Shown piece by piece: positions 10,411 through 22,195 of a stretch of DNA of 64,000 nt. Each line of letters begins with the position of its first letter. The stretch's first letter is position 1. The notes under the pieces are model-generated. The model did not search any database. It worked only from the letters and a program-made list of their open reading frames with translations, and was not told where the DNA came from. Source of the stretch: Triplophysa rosa (Eukaryota; Chordata; Actinopteri; Cypriniformes; Nemacheilidae); assembly GCF_024868665.1 (NCBI RefSeq), contig NC_079891.1:11647750-11711749 (forward strand). The letters are read 5' to 3'. The position numbers and the translations under genes were made by a program.

Positions 10411-11611
10411 AAAGTTCCATGTTACGGTTAAATGGGGAATCATCAAATCTAACGCAAGTAAATTATGGATTGCCTCAGGGATCGGTTTTTGGACCCTTGC
10501 TATTCTCCATATACATGCTGCCTCTTGGAAACAGTATTAGAAAACATGGAATTAGCTTCCACTGTTATGCAGATGATACTCTATATATCTCATTAAGACC
10601 AGATGATACGTTCCAGCTATCCAAATTGGCAGAGTGCATCGAAGATATAAAACATTGGATGACTTGTAATTTCCTTCTATTAAATTCTAATAAAACAGAA
10701 ATATTACTTATCGGACCAAAGACACGTGAGCAGAATATTTCGGATTATAACCTGCAAATTGAAGGCTGCACTGTTACTCCAACAAATACAGTTAAAGACC
10801 TAGGCGTTATATTTGACAGCAACCTGTCATTTAAAAATCACATCTCAAATGTTGCAAAAACAGCCTTCTTCCACCTTAGAAATGTTGCCAAATTACGAAA
10901 TATTTTATGTGTGGCTGACGCAGAAAAGCTTATTCATGTATTTGTGACATCAAGACTTGACCACTGTAATGCACTACTTAGTGGTTGTCCTGCATCATCA
11001 ATAAACAAACTACAGTTAGTTCAGAATGCAGCTGCCAGAGTTCTAACCAGGTCCAGAAAATACGATCACATAACCCCAATGTTATCAAGCCTTCACTGGT
11101 TACCCATTAAGTATCGTATTGACTTTAAAATTCTTTTAATCACTTATAAAGCCTTAAACGGTTTAGCCCCTACCTACATAACAGAGCTTCTACCACACTA
11201 CAACCCATCACGCTCTCTACGATCTCAAAACTCCAGACTTTAAACACCTAGAATAACTAAATCCACCAAAGGGGGTAGAGCTTTCTCATACGTAGCACCT
11301 AAACTCTGGAATAGCCTTCCCTATACTATTCGAGGGTTAGACACACTCTCCCAATTTAAATCTAGATTAAAGACACATCTTTTCAGCAAAGCATTTACTT
11401 AATGCAAAATATGCTAAATAAACCACCGGGGGACTGCATTTATTAGATATTATTTACTAGAATAATCTTGATTGTTCTATAAATACCGTGCACTGTGCTG
11501 TTTTTTACCTTTTTTGTTTTTTTCAGTTTTTCTTCTTTTCTCCTGTAAAGCTGCTTTGGAACAATGCACATTGTGAAAAGCGCTATATAAATAAAATTGA
11601 ATTGAATTATG
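10411..11611 (+). mobile_element. L2-clade LINE, 5'-truncated copy
   Basis: The reverse transcriptase enters at LTQVNYGLPQGSVFGPLLFS and shows the catalytic FHCYADDTLYIS, then LNSNKTEILLIGPK, VKDLGVIFDSNLSFKNHIS, SRLDHCNALLSGCP, LQLVQNAAARVLT and LHWLPIKYRIDFKILL. An early stop at about 11241 is followed in the same frame by GGRAFSYVAPKLWNSLPYTI and FKSRLKTHLFSKAFT. The tail 'aagctgctttggaacaatgc' leads into 'gaaaagcgctatataaataa' and gaatt repeats. The N-terminal endonuclease and half of the RT are missing. Confidence 0.92.
10419..11402 (+). pseudogene. L2 ORF2 reverse transcriptase C-terminal part
   Basis: The frame is open for about 274 codons from the first Met to a stop at 11241-11243. 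The normal L2 C-terminus then continues to about 11402, so only that one premature stop separates the halves. The YADD active site is intact. The copy cannot mobilise itself because the endonuclease and palm N-terminus are absent. Confidence 0.85.
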
Positions 11612-11835
11612 GTCACACAAATAAAAAAAAACTCATCATGTTTTGATAATTATTGATCTAGAGAGTCCAGAGAATTGTACTTTGGTGGAAAATGTGAAAA
11701 TGATTGAAAAAACTAGGACTAGTTTGCAAAAGTATGTTTTTGACATCATCACCATTAACTCACGAACCGTTTGTTCAACATCAATGGTTCAAGAGGCAAA
11801 GTTGTTCGGAATTAGGAGAGCTTTCATATGGTATA
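11612..11835. repeat. Left part of a non-coding repeat split by the reverse L2
   Basis: The block with 'aaaactaggactagtttgca', 'tttttgacatcatc', 'aactcacgaacc' and 'aggcaaagttgttc' recurs at 14528-14650. This stretch and 14198 onward are therefore one non-coding repeat family, cut by the reverse L2. Confidence 0.65.
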
Positions 11836-14197
11836 ATAATAATAATATGTTTATTTTTATAGCGCCTTTCAAGAACCCAAGGTCACTTTACAAAGTAATA
11901 CAAGCAATTGGCAAACATAATACACCAAACAATCAGATGGAACAATCATACAAACAGGTGTTGACAACAAGAAACTACAGTTAATTAACAATAAAAGGTC
12001 TCGCAATCATATGATGAAAGTTGATGAAAGGGGAAGCATAGAGTAAGAAGAGTTATTTAGAGAACAAAGTGAATAGATGAGTTTTAAGTTGAGACTTAAA
12101 GGTCTGGAGAGAGGAGGCGGCACGGACATTATTGGGCAGCTTATTCCATAGCTTATGGCCTATAATACAGAAAGCTCTGCCACCCACCGTAGAGAGTTTA
12201 TACTTGGGCACAACAAGCAAGTTATCATTGCTAGATCTGAGAGTCCGTGCAGGAACATATGGTTGCACTAACTCAACTATATATTGAGGTGCGAGGCCAT
12301 TATGGGCCTTATAAACTAAAATTAAGAGTTTGAACTGAATACGTTAGGGCACAGGAAGCCAATGAAGTTGGTGAAGGATAGGAGTGATATGCGCAGATTG
12401 TTTATTAAATGTAAGAACTCGAGCAGCAGAGTTTTGCACCATTTGGAGACGATTAATAACTTTGGCAGGTAAGCCGCCATATAAGGAGTTCCAGTAGTCC
12501 AATCTCGAGGTTCTAAAAGCATGGATAATAGTTTCAGCATCTGCAAAATTAAGTGAGGGACGTATACGAACAATATTTCGCAGTTGATAAAAGCATGATT
12601 TAACTATCTGACCAATGTGTGAATCAAAGCATAACGCAGAGTCAAACAACACTCCCAAATTTCGCACAGTTGTTGAGGGCCTAATCTGGACACCATCGAT
12701 ATCTATGAAGAAGTCATGCTGGGAGGAGCTCTGTGATTTAAGGGCCAACCAGCAGGATTTCGGTTTTGTCTGCATTTAGTTGTAGAAAGTTATCTGACAT
12801 CCAGGTTTTAAGTTCTTGAAGACAGAAAACAATAGAAAGGGGTGGGCAAACTGAGCTTGGTTGAACTGTAAAATAGATTTGAATATCATCAGCGTAACTA
12901 TGAAAATTGAGACCATGACGTCTGATGATCTGACCCAATGGCAGCACATAAATGATAAATAAAAGAGGACCAAGTACGGAACATTGGGGTACACTACGGG
13001 AAATAGTGACAGTGCAAGATCGATTCTAGGTCTGTCAACGTTAACGCGTTAACGCATGCGATTAATTTTTTCAAATTAACGCGTGAGAAAATATTTATCG
13101 CAATTAAGGCAGCATCCGTTTGTTTTGACATCCTTTGTCTAGCGTTACATTATGTAATCACGCTCTTATTCGTGTACAGGCTTTTAAACCACTTAAGCGC
13201 GATTTGAAACAGTTGCTTTTACGCGTTCAATGGAGATAGACCGCTTCTAAACTGTGGGACGCGGCAAAACGCAACGCGAGGTCCAGTCTGGTGTAAACAG
13301 TCACCTGCTAACGGCTGCGTCGGTGAATCTCTGTCAGACAGCGCATCCGTGTTAAGTTCTCTTTCGTGCTTGAATGGATAAAACCACACAAGATTATGTC
13401 AGAAAGCCCGTTTTGTCTAGCATTTTCTTAAGCACAGACTTCAAAGTGTAAAATAAAATCTTAAATGAATGCAAAGAGTTGTGAAAATGGGAGTGCGGTG
13501 ACGGTCAGATCTGCGAACTGAGACAGCTCTTAAAGGGGCCACGTTCTTAAACGTGCTGCTCTGACTCCTGTCACTAATGTTAATCAAAGAACAAAATAAA
13601 AGAAGAAATCAATGTGATTTTGTAGCTTTAATGAGAATTCTTCTGCATTTAATTTATAATTTAGCATTAATAAAGACTGTAAAGTGTCCTTCAATTCCTG
13701 TATGTTTCCTACATGAGCTCTCAATTATACTGTTGAATGGCTATAATTCATGTTAAAATAATCAATTTAATAGAGACATCAGTTACAGTACTAATATCAA
13801 AATGCTAGCTTTCATAAAATGATGCTGTTAAAGAAATATGTTGTTTCTACATCAATTTGAAGATTAAATGTGAAATTATTAAAATGTAAAAGTATATTTT
13901 AAAATATAATAGAAAAAATGTGTGATTAATCCGATTAATTTTTTTAATCGATTGACAGCACTAATCAATTCTTATCTATCCTAACAAATTGCTGTCTATC
14001 CGATAGATAAGATGTTAGCCACTGAAGAACAACACCACTCATACCTATAGCAGATAGTCGAGAAAGAAGTACACAGTGGCAAACAGTATCAAAAGCTGCA
14101 GTCAGATCAAGGAGAACCAGGATACTGCGGGCATCTGAATCAGAAACCTTAAGGAGATCATTAACCACTTTTAAAAGTGCTGTTTCTGTACTGTGAG
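11836..14197 (-). mobile_element. Reverse-strand L2-clade LINE carrying an hAT element
   Basis: ORF2 segments in order on the minus strand: ILVLLDLTAAFDTVCHCVLL (14.1 kb); then the hAT insertion; then VLPLGQIIRRHGLNFHSYADD (12.9 kb); LNADKTEILLVGP; VRNLGVLFDSALCFDSHI; SRLDYWNSLYGGLPAKVINR; LQMVQNSAARVLT; and GGRAFCIIGHKLWNKLPNNV with FKSQLKTHLFTLF near 12.06 kb. Frames change near 12.74 and 12.35 kb. The 3' tail ends in 'ggcgctataaaaataaac' on the minus strand. The flanks 'tcatatggtataata' and 'tcatataatag' suggest an imperfect target duplication inside a local repeat. Confidence 0.87.
13027..13963. mobile_element. 937-bp non-autonomous hAT element nested in the reverse L2
   Basis: The ends are TAGGTCTGTCAACG and, inverted, TAGTGCTGTCAATCGATTAA. 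The 8-bp target duplication is atcgattc / atcaattc (13019-13026 and 13964-13971, 7 of 8 identical), which fits hAT. Both ends are rich in gattaa/cgttaac palindromes. There is no transposase. A second copy of the same family, in the opposite orientation, is at 37536-38497. Confidence 0.85.
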
Positions 14198-16240
14198 AGG
14201 GATATCATATAATAGTTTGTGTAAATGTCAAATGTCACGTTATACACAATTGTTTAAGCAACCAAAAGATGCGTCAATTTAGCCATTTTTACTGTTATAG
14301 TGCCAACTAGTGTCCAAACGCCGAGCTATTTTGTATGTAACCTTAGAGTGATGGTCTACACATATGTTCCAAGCCCCATGATGATATGTTAAGCCGTTCT
14401 CGAGTTAAGGCTATTTTATTGTGATAGACTCTAAGCGAATGTGAAAGGAATTTTTTTTTCGATAATTACGTATTTACATTCACTCTCCAAAGAAGTCATC
14501 TGCATTGGTTTGGTTCCGATCGGTCGAAAAACCTAGGACTAGTTCGCGAAAGTAGGTTTTTGACATCATCAGCGATAACTCACGAACCATTCTAACGACA
14601 GAAGTGGTACCAGAGGCAAAGTTGTTCAGAATGAGGAGAGCTATTATATAATATATATAATATAAATAGTTTGGGTATATGTCAATTGTTTATGCACTCC
14701 AAAAGCGTTATTTCGCCCCCCGGTGGCCGAATGAATTCTGATTTCTTACAGACCTTCACGACCATGAGACGAATAAGCCCAGTTAGTGTCGTTTTGATCG
14801 GCCTCCGTTAACCCGGTGTAATGAGTGCTCAAACTTTATTGGCCGATGGCGGCCATGTTTTTTGAGATACGCCAATGTCCTTTTAGGGGTTCATGGGACA
14901 TGACACAAAGACACACCATATCAAACAATAAGTCAACCGGGCAAATGGTTGCGTAGTTATAGCCCTTTTCGAGTTAATTCTTATTATAGCGCCGCCTAGT
15001 GGCCGAACGCCGCAGTTTTTTTATAGTCACCCCGGACTAAGGGTGTACACATACAGCCCAAGCCCCATGAAGATAACTCAAACGGTTCTCGAGTTATGGC
15101 CATTTTAGGTAAATAAGCTACTTACGGTTCGGACGTTTTAGCGCCGCCTAGCGACCGTGAATCGAAATTTCAACTTTTTTTCAATAATTATATACATTCA
15201 CACACCAAAGAATTAATCAGTGATGGTTTGGTTCCGATCGGGCAAAAAAACAGGGAATAGTTCGCAAAAGTAGGTTTCGCATAATATGCAAATTAGCAAA
15301 AAAAATTCCCAGGTGGAAATGAAATCGGAGATATACATTTTTTAAGTTTTGAGCCAAGGATTCCAATGATGCCAGACACTTGGGTGTGCGACGGTTTAAG
15401 AGTCATGAGCGAAAACGCAATTTTCATCGCTGTAGCGCCCCCTATGGGCCGATATGGCTGGCTCCGTGTATCGGAGTAGCGAGTCAGACTACTACCATCT
15501 GACCAAGTCTCAGCTCTGTCGGCCTTACGGTTTAGGCTGCCCGATCAGTTTTAGGGAAGAAGTATAATAATAAAAACCTTAACAGATACAATAGGTTTCT
15601 AGCCCTACGCGCTCGAACCCTAATAATAAAACAGACAAATACAATAGGTTTCTCACGCTACGGGCTCAAACCCCTAATGAAACAGACAAATACAATAAGT
15701 TTCTAGCGCTTCGCGCTCGAACCCTAATAAAAATCAGAGCAAATACAATGTTTCTAGCCCTTCGGAATCGAACCCTAATCATAAAACAGACAAATACAAT
15801 AGGTTTCTAGTGCTACGCGCTCGAACCCTAATGATGTAATGAATGTTTACTTGCATTTGATGATGTCATAAACAATTTTAACACTTTTTGGATACACTCG
15901 TCTGAATCAGGGCAAAACCAAGCCGTTGAAATTTGACTATACATTGCCTCATTTCGCCGGGTGGACTAAAAATAGACTGCACATCATAGCCCATCCAATT
16001 CAGAGCTAAATCGTGACTACAGGTCGACCATGTAATGAAATGACATTACATCTTGCTGATATTTTTTAAATATAGAACATGTTAAGATACATCAACAATA
16101 TCTGCGCTAACTGGCCAAAGAACGAAAATGAACCAGTCTTGACTATACGTGGGATACAATTAGCTTTGTTTGGACTTTGCTTTTAAACCAAAAAATATAG
16201 ATTTTTTTTAAGATAATATACAGTATGTTCTTTATATTAC
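14198..16240. repeat. Non-coding cyprinid-type repeat with a 60-bp tandem block
   Basis: No gene. The stretch is a patchwork of recurring non-coding words: 'gcgccgcctagtggccgaa', 'caagccccatgatgat', 'tggttccgatcggtcgaaaa', 'ggactagttcgcgaaagta'. From 15576 to 15832 about five units of roughly 50-60 bp repeat 'acagacaaatacaataggtt', 'tctagccctacgcgctcg' and 'aaccctaat'. This kind of sequence is widespread in cyprinid genomes and is probably a large non-autonomous DNA element, but I cannot define its ends. Confidence 0.6.
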
Positions 16241-17405
16241 ACTGACCAAAATTATAAAAGCAACACTTTTGTTTTTGCCCCCATTTTTCATGAGCTGAAG
16301 TCAAAGATCTACGATTTTTTCTATGTACACAAAAGGCCTATTTCTCTCAAATATTGTTCACAAATCTGTCTAAATCTGTGTTAGTGAGCACTTCTCCTTT
16401 GCCGAGATAATCCATCCACCTCACAGGTGTGGCATATCAAGATGTTGATTAGACAGCGTGATTATCGCACAGGTGTGCCTTAGGCCAGCCACAATAAAAG
16501 GCCACTCTAAAATGTGCAGTTTTACTGTATTGGGAAATCCAGTCAGTATCTGGTGTGACCACCATTTGCCTCACACACTGCAACACGTCTCCTTCGCATA
16601 TAGTTGATCAGGTTGTTGATTGTGGCCTGTGGAATGTTGGTCTACTCCTCTTCAAAGGCTGTGCGATATTGCTGGATATTGGCAGGAACTGGATCATGCT
16701 GTCATATACGCTGATCCAGAGCATCCCAAACATGCTCAATGGGTGACATGACCAGTGAGTATGCTGGCCATGCAAGAACTGGGATGTTTTCAGCTTCCAG
16801 GCATGGTGTACAGACCCTTGCAACATGGGGCTGTGCATTATCATGCTGCAACATGGGGTGATGGTCGTGGATAAATGACACAACAATGGGCCTCAGGATC
16901 TCACCACGGTATCTATGTGCATTCAAAATGCCAATAAAATGCACCTGTGTTCGTTGTCCATAACTTAAGCCTACCCATACCATAACCCCACTGCCACCAT
17001 GGGCCACTCGATCCACAACGTTGACATCAGCAAACCACTCCATACACGTTGTCTGCCATCTGCCATGTACAGTGAAAACCGGGATTCATCCGTAAAGAGA
17101 ACACCTCTCCAAAGTGCCAGATGCCATCGAATGTGAGCATTTGCCCACTCAAGTCAGTTACGACGACGAACTGCAGTCAGGTTGAGACCCCAATGAGGAC
17201 GACGAGCATGCAGATGAGCTTCCCCGAGATGGTTTCTGACAGTTTGTGCAGAAATTCTTTGGTTATGCAAACCGATTGTTGCAGCAGCTGTCCGGGTGGC
17301 TGGTCTCAGATGATCTTGGAGGTGAATATGCTGGATGTGGAGGTCCTGGTCTGGTGTGGTTACACGTGGTCTGCGGTTGTGAGGCCGGTTGGATGTAGCA
17401 TTTCA
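16241..17405 (-). mobile_element. Tc1/mariner element, 5'-truncated
   Basis: The plus-strand left end 'acactgaccaaaattataaa' followed by 'agcaacacttttgttttt' is a familiar fish Tc1 inverted-repeat end. On the minus strand the transposase follows. The opposite inverted repeat is missing: similarity ends near 17405 ('ggatgtagcatttcaattta'). The element is therefore a truncated, immobile copy. Confidence 0.85.
16548..17400 (-). pseudogene. Tc1-like transposase, frameshifted
   Basis: A DDE transposase of the Tc1 family. Visible blocks are GLHNQRISAQTVRNHLGEA (second DNA-binding region), LFTDESRFSL (first catalytic Asp), MVWVGLSYGQRTQVHFIG, LQHDNAQPHVAR (second Asp) and SPIEHVWDALDQRI (last residue of the triad). 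A stop or shift interrupts RRRN-LEWANAHIRW near 17140, another shift lies near 17030, and the C-terminus (IPISSNIAQP-like to RRRCVALREANGGH-like) changes frame near 16705. The N-terminal helix-turn-helix is absent. Confidence 0.85.
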
Positions 17406-17516
17406 ATTTACATGAAATAATGATCTCTTAATCATTAGATAATGCTTAGTAAAACTACATAAGTAAACATTAACAAGCACGTTATCTCACATTATCAGGC
17501 ATATATTTATTAGGGC
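17406..17516. other. Short unassigned spacer
   Basis: AT-rich, with 'taatcattagataatgctta' and 'acattaacaagcacg', words resembling the MITE-like sequence at 35.6 kb. No gene. Confidence 0.3.
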
Positions 17517-17894
17517 CCGAGCACGGAGGAGCAAGCTACCGGCTTGCACCATAGTGCAGAGCCCTTTTGTTTCTGTGTTGTTTATTAGGGCCCGAGCACG
17601 GAGGAGCAAGCCACCGACTTGCACCGAAGTGCAGAGCCCTTTTGTTTCTGTATTGTTTATTAGGGCCCGAGCACGGAGGAGCAAGCCACTGGCTTGCACC
17701 GTAGTGCAGAGCCCTTTTGTTTCTGTGTTGTTTATTAGGGCCCGAGCACGGAGGAGCAAGCCACTGGCTTGCACCGTAGTGCAGAGCCCTTTTGTTTCTG
17801 TGTTGTTTATTATTATTATTAGGGCCCGAGCACGGAGGAGCAAGCCACCGGCTTGCACCGTAGTGCAGAGCCCTTTTGTTTCTGTGTTGTTTAT
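17517..17894. repeat. Minisatellite of ~76-86 bp, five units
   Basis: Five units start with 'agggcccgagcacggaggag' at 17511, 17587, 17662, 17738 and 17820 (approximate). Each has 'cttgcaccgtagtgcagagc' and 'ccttttgtttctgtgttg'. Both strands are open in one frame across the array, but the unit composition (RARARRSKP and the like) does not look like a protein. Confidence 0.9.
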
Positions 17895-17928
17895 TATTCT
17901 TCTTCTTCTTCTTCTTCTTCTTCTTCTA
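17894..17928. repeat. (TTC)n microsatellite
   Basis: About ten TTC triplets directly after the minisatellite. Confidence 0.95.
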
Positions 17929-18624
17929 CCTCTTTGATCGCTAATTTGAAGGCCTAAACATGCTCAAAAACTCACAATAATTTGCACACGCATCAGACCT
18001 TGCAAAAATTTACGTCTGATATGGGTTTTAAAATTAGGCGTGGCAAAATGGCTCGCTAGCGCCACCTAGAACTGCCCAGGCCACTACGCAATACGTACAT
18101 GCACCAAATTTGGTGGGCTGATAGAACACCCCGAATCATTAAGAAAAGTCTCTTGGAGCATATCTCTAAACCCAACAGGAAGTCCGTTATTTTTGATTTC
18201 CTGTGCAATTTTGTAATTTGTTTCAATTTCCAGTCGTCGTACTTTAACGAACTCCTCCTAGAGTTTTAATCCGATCAACATCATCTTCATGTCATTCTCA
18301 TCTTAAGGCCTTTGCGAAGCTAAATTGCGGAGATCCTGACTTTTCGTGGGGGATCGTGACCCTGGCGGCCATCCAAAGTTTGGCGTTTCGCCATGAACAG
18401 GAAGTTGTTGTAACTCAGGCCTACAATGTCCAACAGGCCCCAGACTTCACCCAGACTTCACACATTTGATAAAAGTCCTGGCCTGAAGACATCTACATGG
18501 TAATATTCAGATACTGTTATAGCGCCACCTGCAGGAAACAGGAAGTGGCATGTTTTAAACTGTGATTAACTCCTCATACAGATTTAAACAGGTCAGAATC
18601 ATATTTGGCCAGTATGATCTTCAG

Positions 18625-19700
18625 ACCTTTGTGACGATACATTGCAAGTTGCTGACTTTTCGTTGAGGGGCGTGTCCGTGGCGGCCTGACACAGTTTGAT
18701 GTTTCGCCATGAAACAGGAAGCTATAGTAACTCAGGCACACAATGTCCGACCAGCCTCACACTTCACATGTTTGATAAGAGTCCTGGCCTGAACACATAT
18801 CCATGTCAGTGTTCACTTATAGCGATAGCGCCACCAGCTGGCAAAAGGGAATGTGACGCATTTAAATAAATAACAAATCCTACTATAATTCGCCTGCATT
18901 AATTTTATCGCCTATGATTACACATATCCATGTCAGTGTTCACTTATAGCAATAGCGCCACCAGCTGGCAAAAGGGAATGTGACACATTTAAATAAATAA
19001 CAGGAAATCTGGTACATGTAAATAAATTAAAGTCTTTCTATAATATAACTTCCTAGACCTTTGTGACGATACATTGCAAGTTCCAGACTTTTCGTTGAGG
19101 GGCGTGTCAAAGAGTTGATGTTTCGCCATGAAACAGGAAGCTATAGTAACTCAGGCACACAATGTCCGACCAGCCTCACACTTCACATGTTTGATAAGAG
19201 TCCTGGCCTGAACACATATCCATGTCAGTGTTCACTTATAGCGATAGCGCCACCAGCTGGCAAAAGGGAATGTGACGCATTTAAATAAATAACAAATCCT
19301 ACTATAATTCGCCTGCATTAATTTTATCGCCTATGATTACACATATCCATGTCAGTGTTCACTTATAGCAATAGCGCCACCAGCTGGCAAAAGGGAATGT
19401 GACACATTTAAATAAATAACAGGAAATCTGGTACATGTAAATAAATTAAAGTCTTTCTATAATATAACTTCCTAGACCTTTGTGACGATACATTGCAAGT
19501 TCCAGACTTTTCGTTGAGGGGCGTGTCAAAGAGTTGATGTTTCGCCATGAAACAGGAAGCTATAGTAACTCAGGCACGCAATGTCCGACCGGCCTCACAC
19601 TTCATATGTTTTATAAGAGTCCTGGCCTGAACACATATCCACGTCAGTGTTCACTTATAGTAATAGCGCCACCAGCTGGCAATAGGAAATATGGCACGGA
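18625..19700. repeat. ~419-bp internal tandem duplication
   Basis: The sequence 'cctttgtgacgatacattgc' to 'caggaaatctggtacatgta' is repeated with period about 419. The copies from 19044 and 19463 are nearly identical, and the first copy (18625) is more diverged. Each copy has two 'gcgccaccagctggcaaaag' motifs. Confidence 0.85.
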
Positions 19701-21215
19701 AAAATCTATAATGTAACTCCTTATATGCACGTTGCCCACCGTTCACTGTTCCTGAGGCCGACGGGTGGTGATGGCACAGGGTTGCGGTTGCACTTTTGCG
19801 CGAGGGCCCGATCATCGCTGCTTGCAGCTTTAATTATTATTATTATTATTATTCTCCCTCTTTGATCGCTAATTTGAAGGCCTAAACATGCTCAAAAACT
19901 CACAATAATTTGCACACGCATCAGACCTTGCAAAAATTTACGTCTGATATGGGTTTTAAAATTAGGCGTGGCAAAATGGCTCGCTAGCGCCACCTAGAAC
20001 TGCCCAGGCCGCTACGCAATACGTACATGCACCAAATTTGGTGGGCTGATAGAACACCCCGAATCATTAAGAAAAGTCTCTTGGAGCATATCTCTAAACC
20101 CAACAGGAAGTCCGTTATTTTTGATTTCCTGTGCAATTTTGTAATTTGTTTCAATTTCCAGTCGTCGTACTTTAACGAACTCCTCCTAGAGTTTTAATCC
20201 GATCAACATCATCTTCATGTCATTCTAATCTTAAGGCCTTTGCGAAGCTAAATTGCGGAGATCCTGACTTTTCATGGGGGAACGTGACCCTGGCGGCCAT
20301 CCAAAGTTTGGCGTTTCGCCATGAACAGGAAGCTGTTGTAACTCAGGCCTACAATGTGCAACAGGCCCCAGACTTCACCCAGACTTCACACATTTGATAA
20401 AAGTCCTGGCCTGAAGACATCTACATGGTAATATTCAGATACAGTTATAGCGCCACCTGCAGGAAACAGGAAGTGGCATGTTTTAAACTGTGATTAACTC
20501 CTCTTTCAGATTCAAAACGGTCAGCATCATATTTGGCCAGTATGATCTTCTGATCTTTGTGACGATACATTGTAAGAACCTAACTTTTCATTGAGGGGCG
20601 TGTTCCTGGTGGCCTGACAAAGTTTGATGTTTCGCCGTGAAACAGGAAGCTATTGTAACTCAGGCACACAATGTCTGACCAGTCTCACACTTCACATGTT
20701 TGATAATAGTCCTGGCCTGAACCCATATCCATGTCAGTGTTCACTTATAGCAATAGCACCACCTGCTGGCAAAAGGGAATGTGACATTTAAATAAATAAC
20801 AAATCCTACCATATTTCGCCTGCATTCATTTAATCGCCTACGATTACATATATCCATGTCAGTGTTCACTCTGCAATAGCGCCACCAGCTGGCAAAAGGG
20901 AATGTGACACGTTTAAAGAAATAACAAATCCTAACATAATTCGCCTGCATTAATTTTATCGCCTACGATTACACATATCCATGTCAGTGTTCACTCATAG
21001 CAATAGCGCCACCAGCTGGCAAAAGGGAATGTGGCACATTTGAATAAATAACAGGAAATCTGGTACATGTAAGTAAATTAAAGTCTTTCTATAATATAAC
21101 TTCCTATATGCGCATTGTCCACAGTTCGCTCTTCCTGAGGCCGACGGCTGGTGGTTGCACCGGGTTGCGGTGGCACTTTCCGCGAGGGCCCGATCATCGC
21201 TGCTTGCAGCTTTAA

Positions 21216-22110
21216 TTTTATATATGCAATTGTTTTAAGAATATTTTTAAACTGTAAATCTTTATTATAATTTGTCTTGTCATTGTGTTGAATGTGTGTA
21301 CTAGAAGCTTTCAACACCAAAGAAAATTGCCTGGCAAGCACACCTGGCAATAAAGCTCTTCTGATTCTGACAATAATAAACACCTGTTTTGCATGATTAT
21401 TCATACTTTTATTCATACCCACCTTGACTGGTTACGGTAGACTGGGTCCCAAGGCATTGCTCCATTGACCTCAAGGGTGAAGTACAACGTGTAGTAACAT
21501 GTATTCATGAAGCAGGCGTTACTTCCAAACTACAAATCAGTTTTAGCCTACAGATGATGGTTTTCTTAGTATTGATCAGGCCCCCCTGTCTATAATAAAC
21601 AGTCTAAACATAGGCACATCTGCTCTGCTCTTTAACATGACAAACCATCAAATGGTACTCAATGATAAGTGATTATGATGAGCTGAATATGTGTAGTGCA
21701 TGTGTAATTGATAACTTTACAATGATGCATTAACAAGTCACGAGTTCATGTTGGTCTATGAGTAGTTAAGCACGAGTTAATAATAATGTGCCCCTCCAAG
21801 TAAAGTCATGACATAACAATGCATTAACAAGTCACGAGTTCATGTTGGTCTATGAGTAGTTAGCATAGTAGTTAGTAGTAGCATGAGTTCATAATAATAA
21901 AATAATACAAAAAGTCATTAAGTAATTGCATTAACATTATCAACATCCACCAAGGTCTTTATTTTGCACCAGAACAATATCCAAAGATCAAAATGCTCTT
22001 CTAAGATCAGATGACCAGCAGTAAATATGCACAAAATTTAAAACAAACTTAAATGTTACAAAATTCAGGAACATCACAAGATTTTTAGGAACCTGTATTT
22101 ACTTTAAACA
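21216..22110. repeat. Left inverted arm of the Merlin-type unit
   Basis: About 895 bp, inverted relative to 34568-35386. Shared words, reading outward to inward, include 'tatatgcaattgttttaaga', 'cacaccaaagaaaattgcctgg'-type sequence, 'catgattattcatactttta', 'tggttacggtagactgggtc', 'aagtacaacgtgtagtaaca', 'tcaggccccc', 'tcacgagttcatgttggtct', 'caccaaggtctttattttgc' and 'aacctgtatttacttta'. The left arm has extra copies of the 'tcacgagttcatgttgg' segment and a ~70-bp insertion near 22010. Confidence 0.9.
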
Positions 22111-22195
22111 CAGCATCTATCGATGCAAACAAAAATTTTTTCAACCATAAATAGTACAAATGTTTTCTCTAAATACTAAAACCAAAACTTCAATC

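Larger units (their letters stand above)
17517..21215. repeat. Duplicated non-coding 'gggcccgagcac' repeat element
   Basis: Two units lie in tandem. Unit 1 (17517-19834) begins with a minisatellite and unit 2 (19835-21215) lacks it. Both contain the same body from 'ctctttgatcgctaatttga' (17929 and 19857) and both end with 'gagggcccgatcatcgctgc' and 'ttgcagctttaat'. By eye the bodies are almost identical for several hundred bases. Inside unit 1, a ~419-bp segment (starting near 18625, 19044 and 19463) is itself tandemly duplicated. No protein is evident. The family is abundant in teleosts. Confidence 0.8.

Noticed and set aside
17511..17894. CRISPR-like array (regular repeats)
   Set aside because: The whole unit is repeated, without unique spacers; the genome is a vertebrate.
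17487..17937. Open frames of over 120 codons on both strands across the 76-86 bp minisatellite
   Set aside because: They exist only because the repeat has no stop in two frames; composition is repetitive and unlike a protein.
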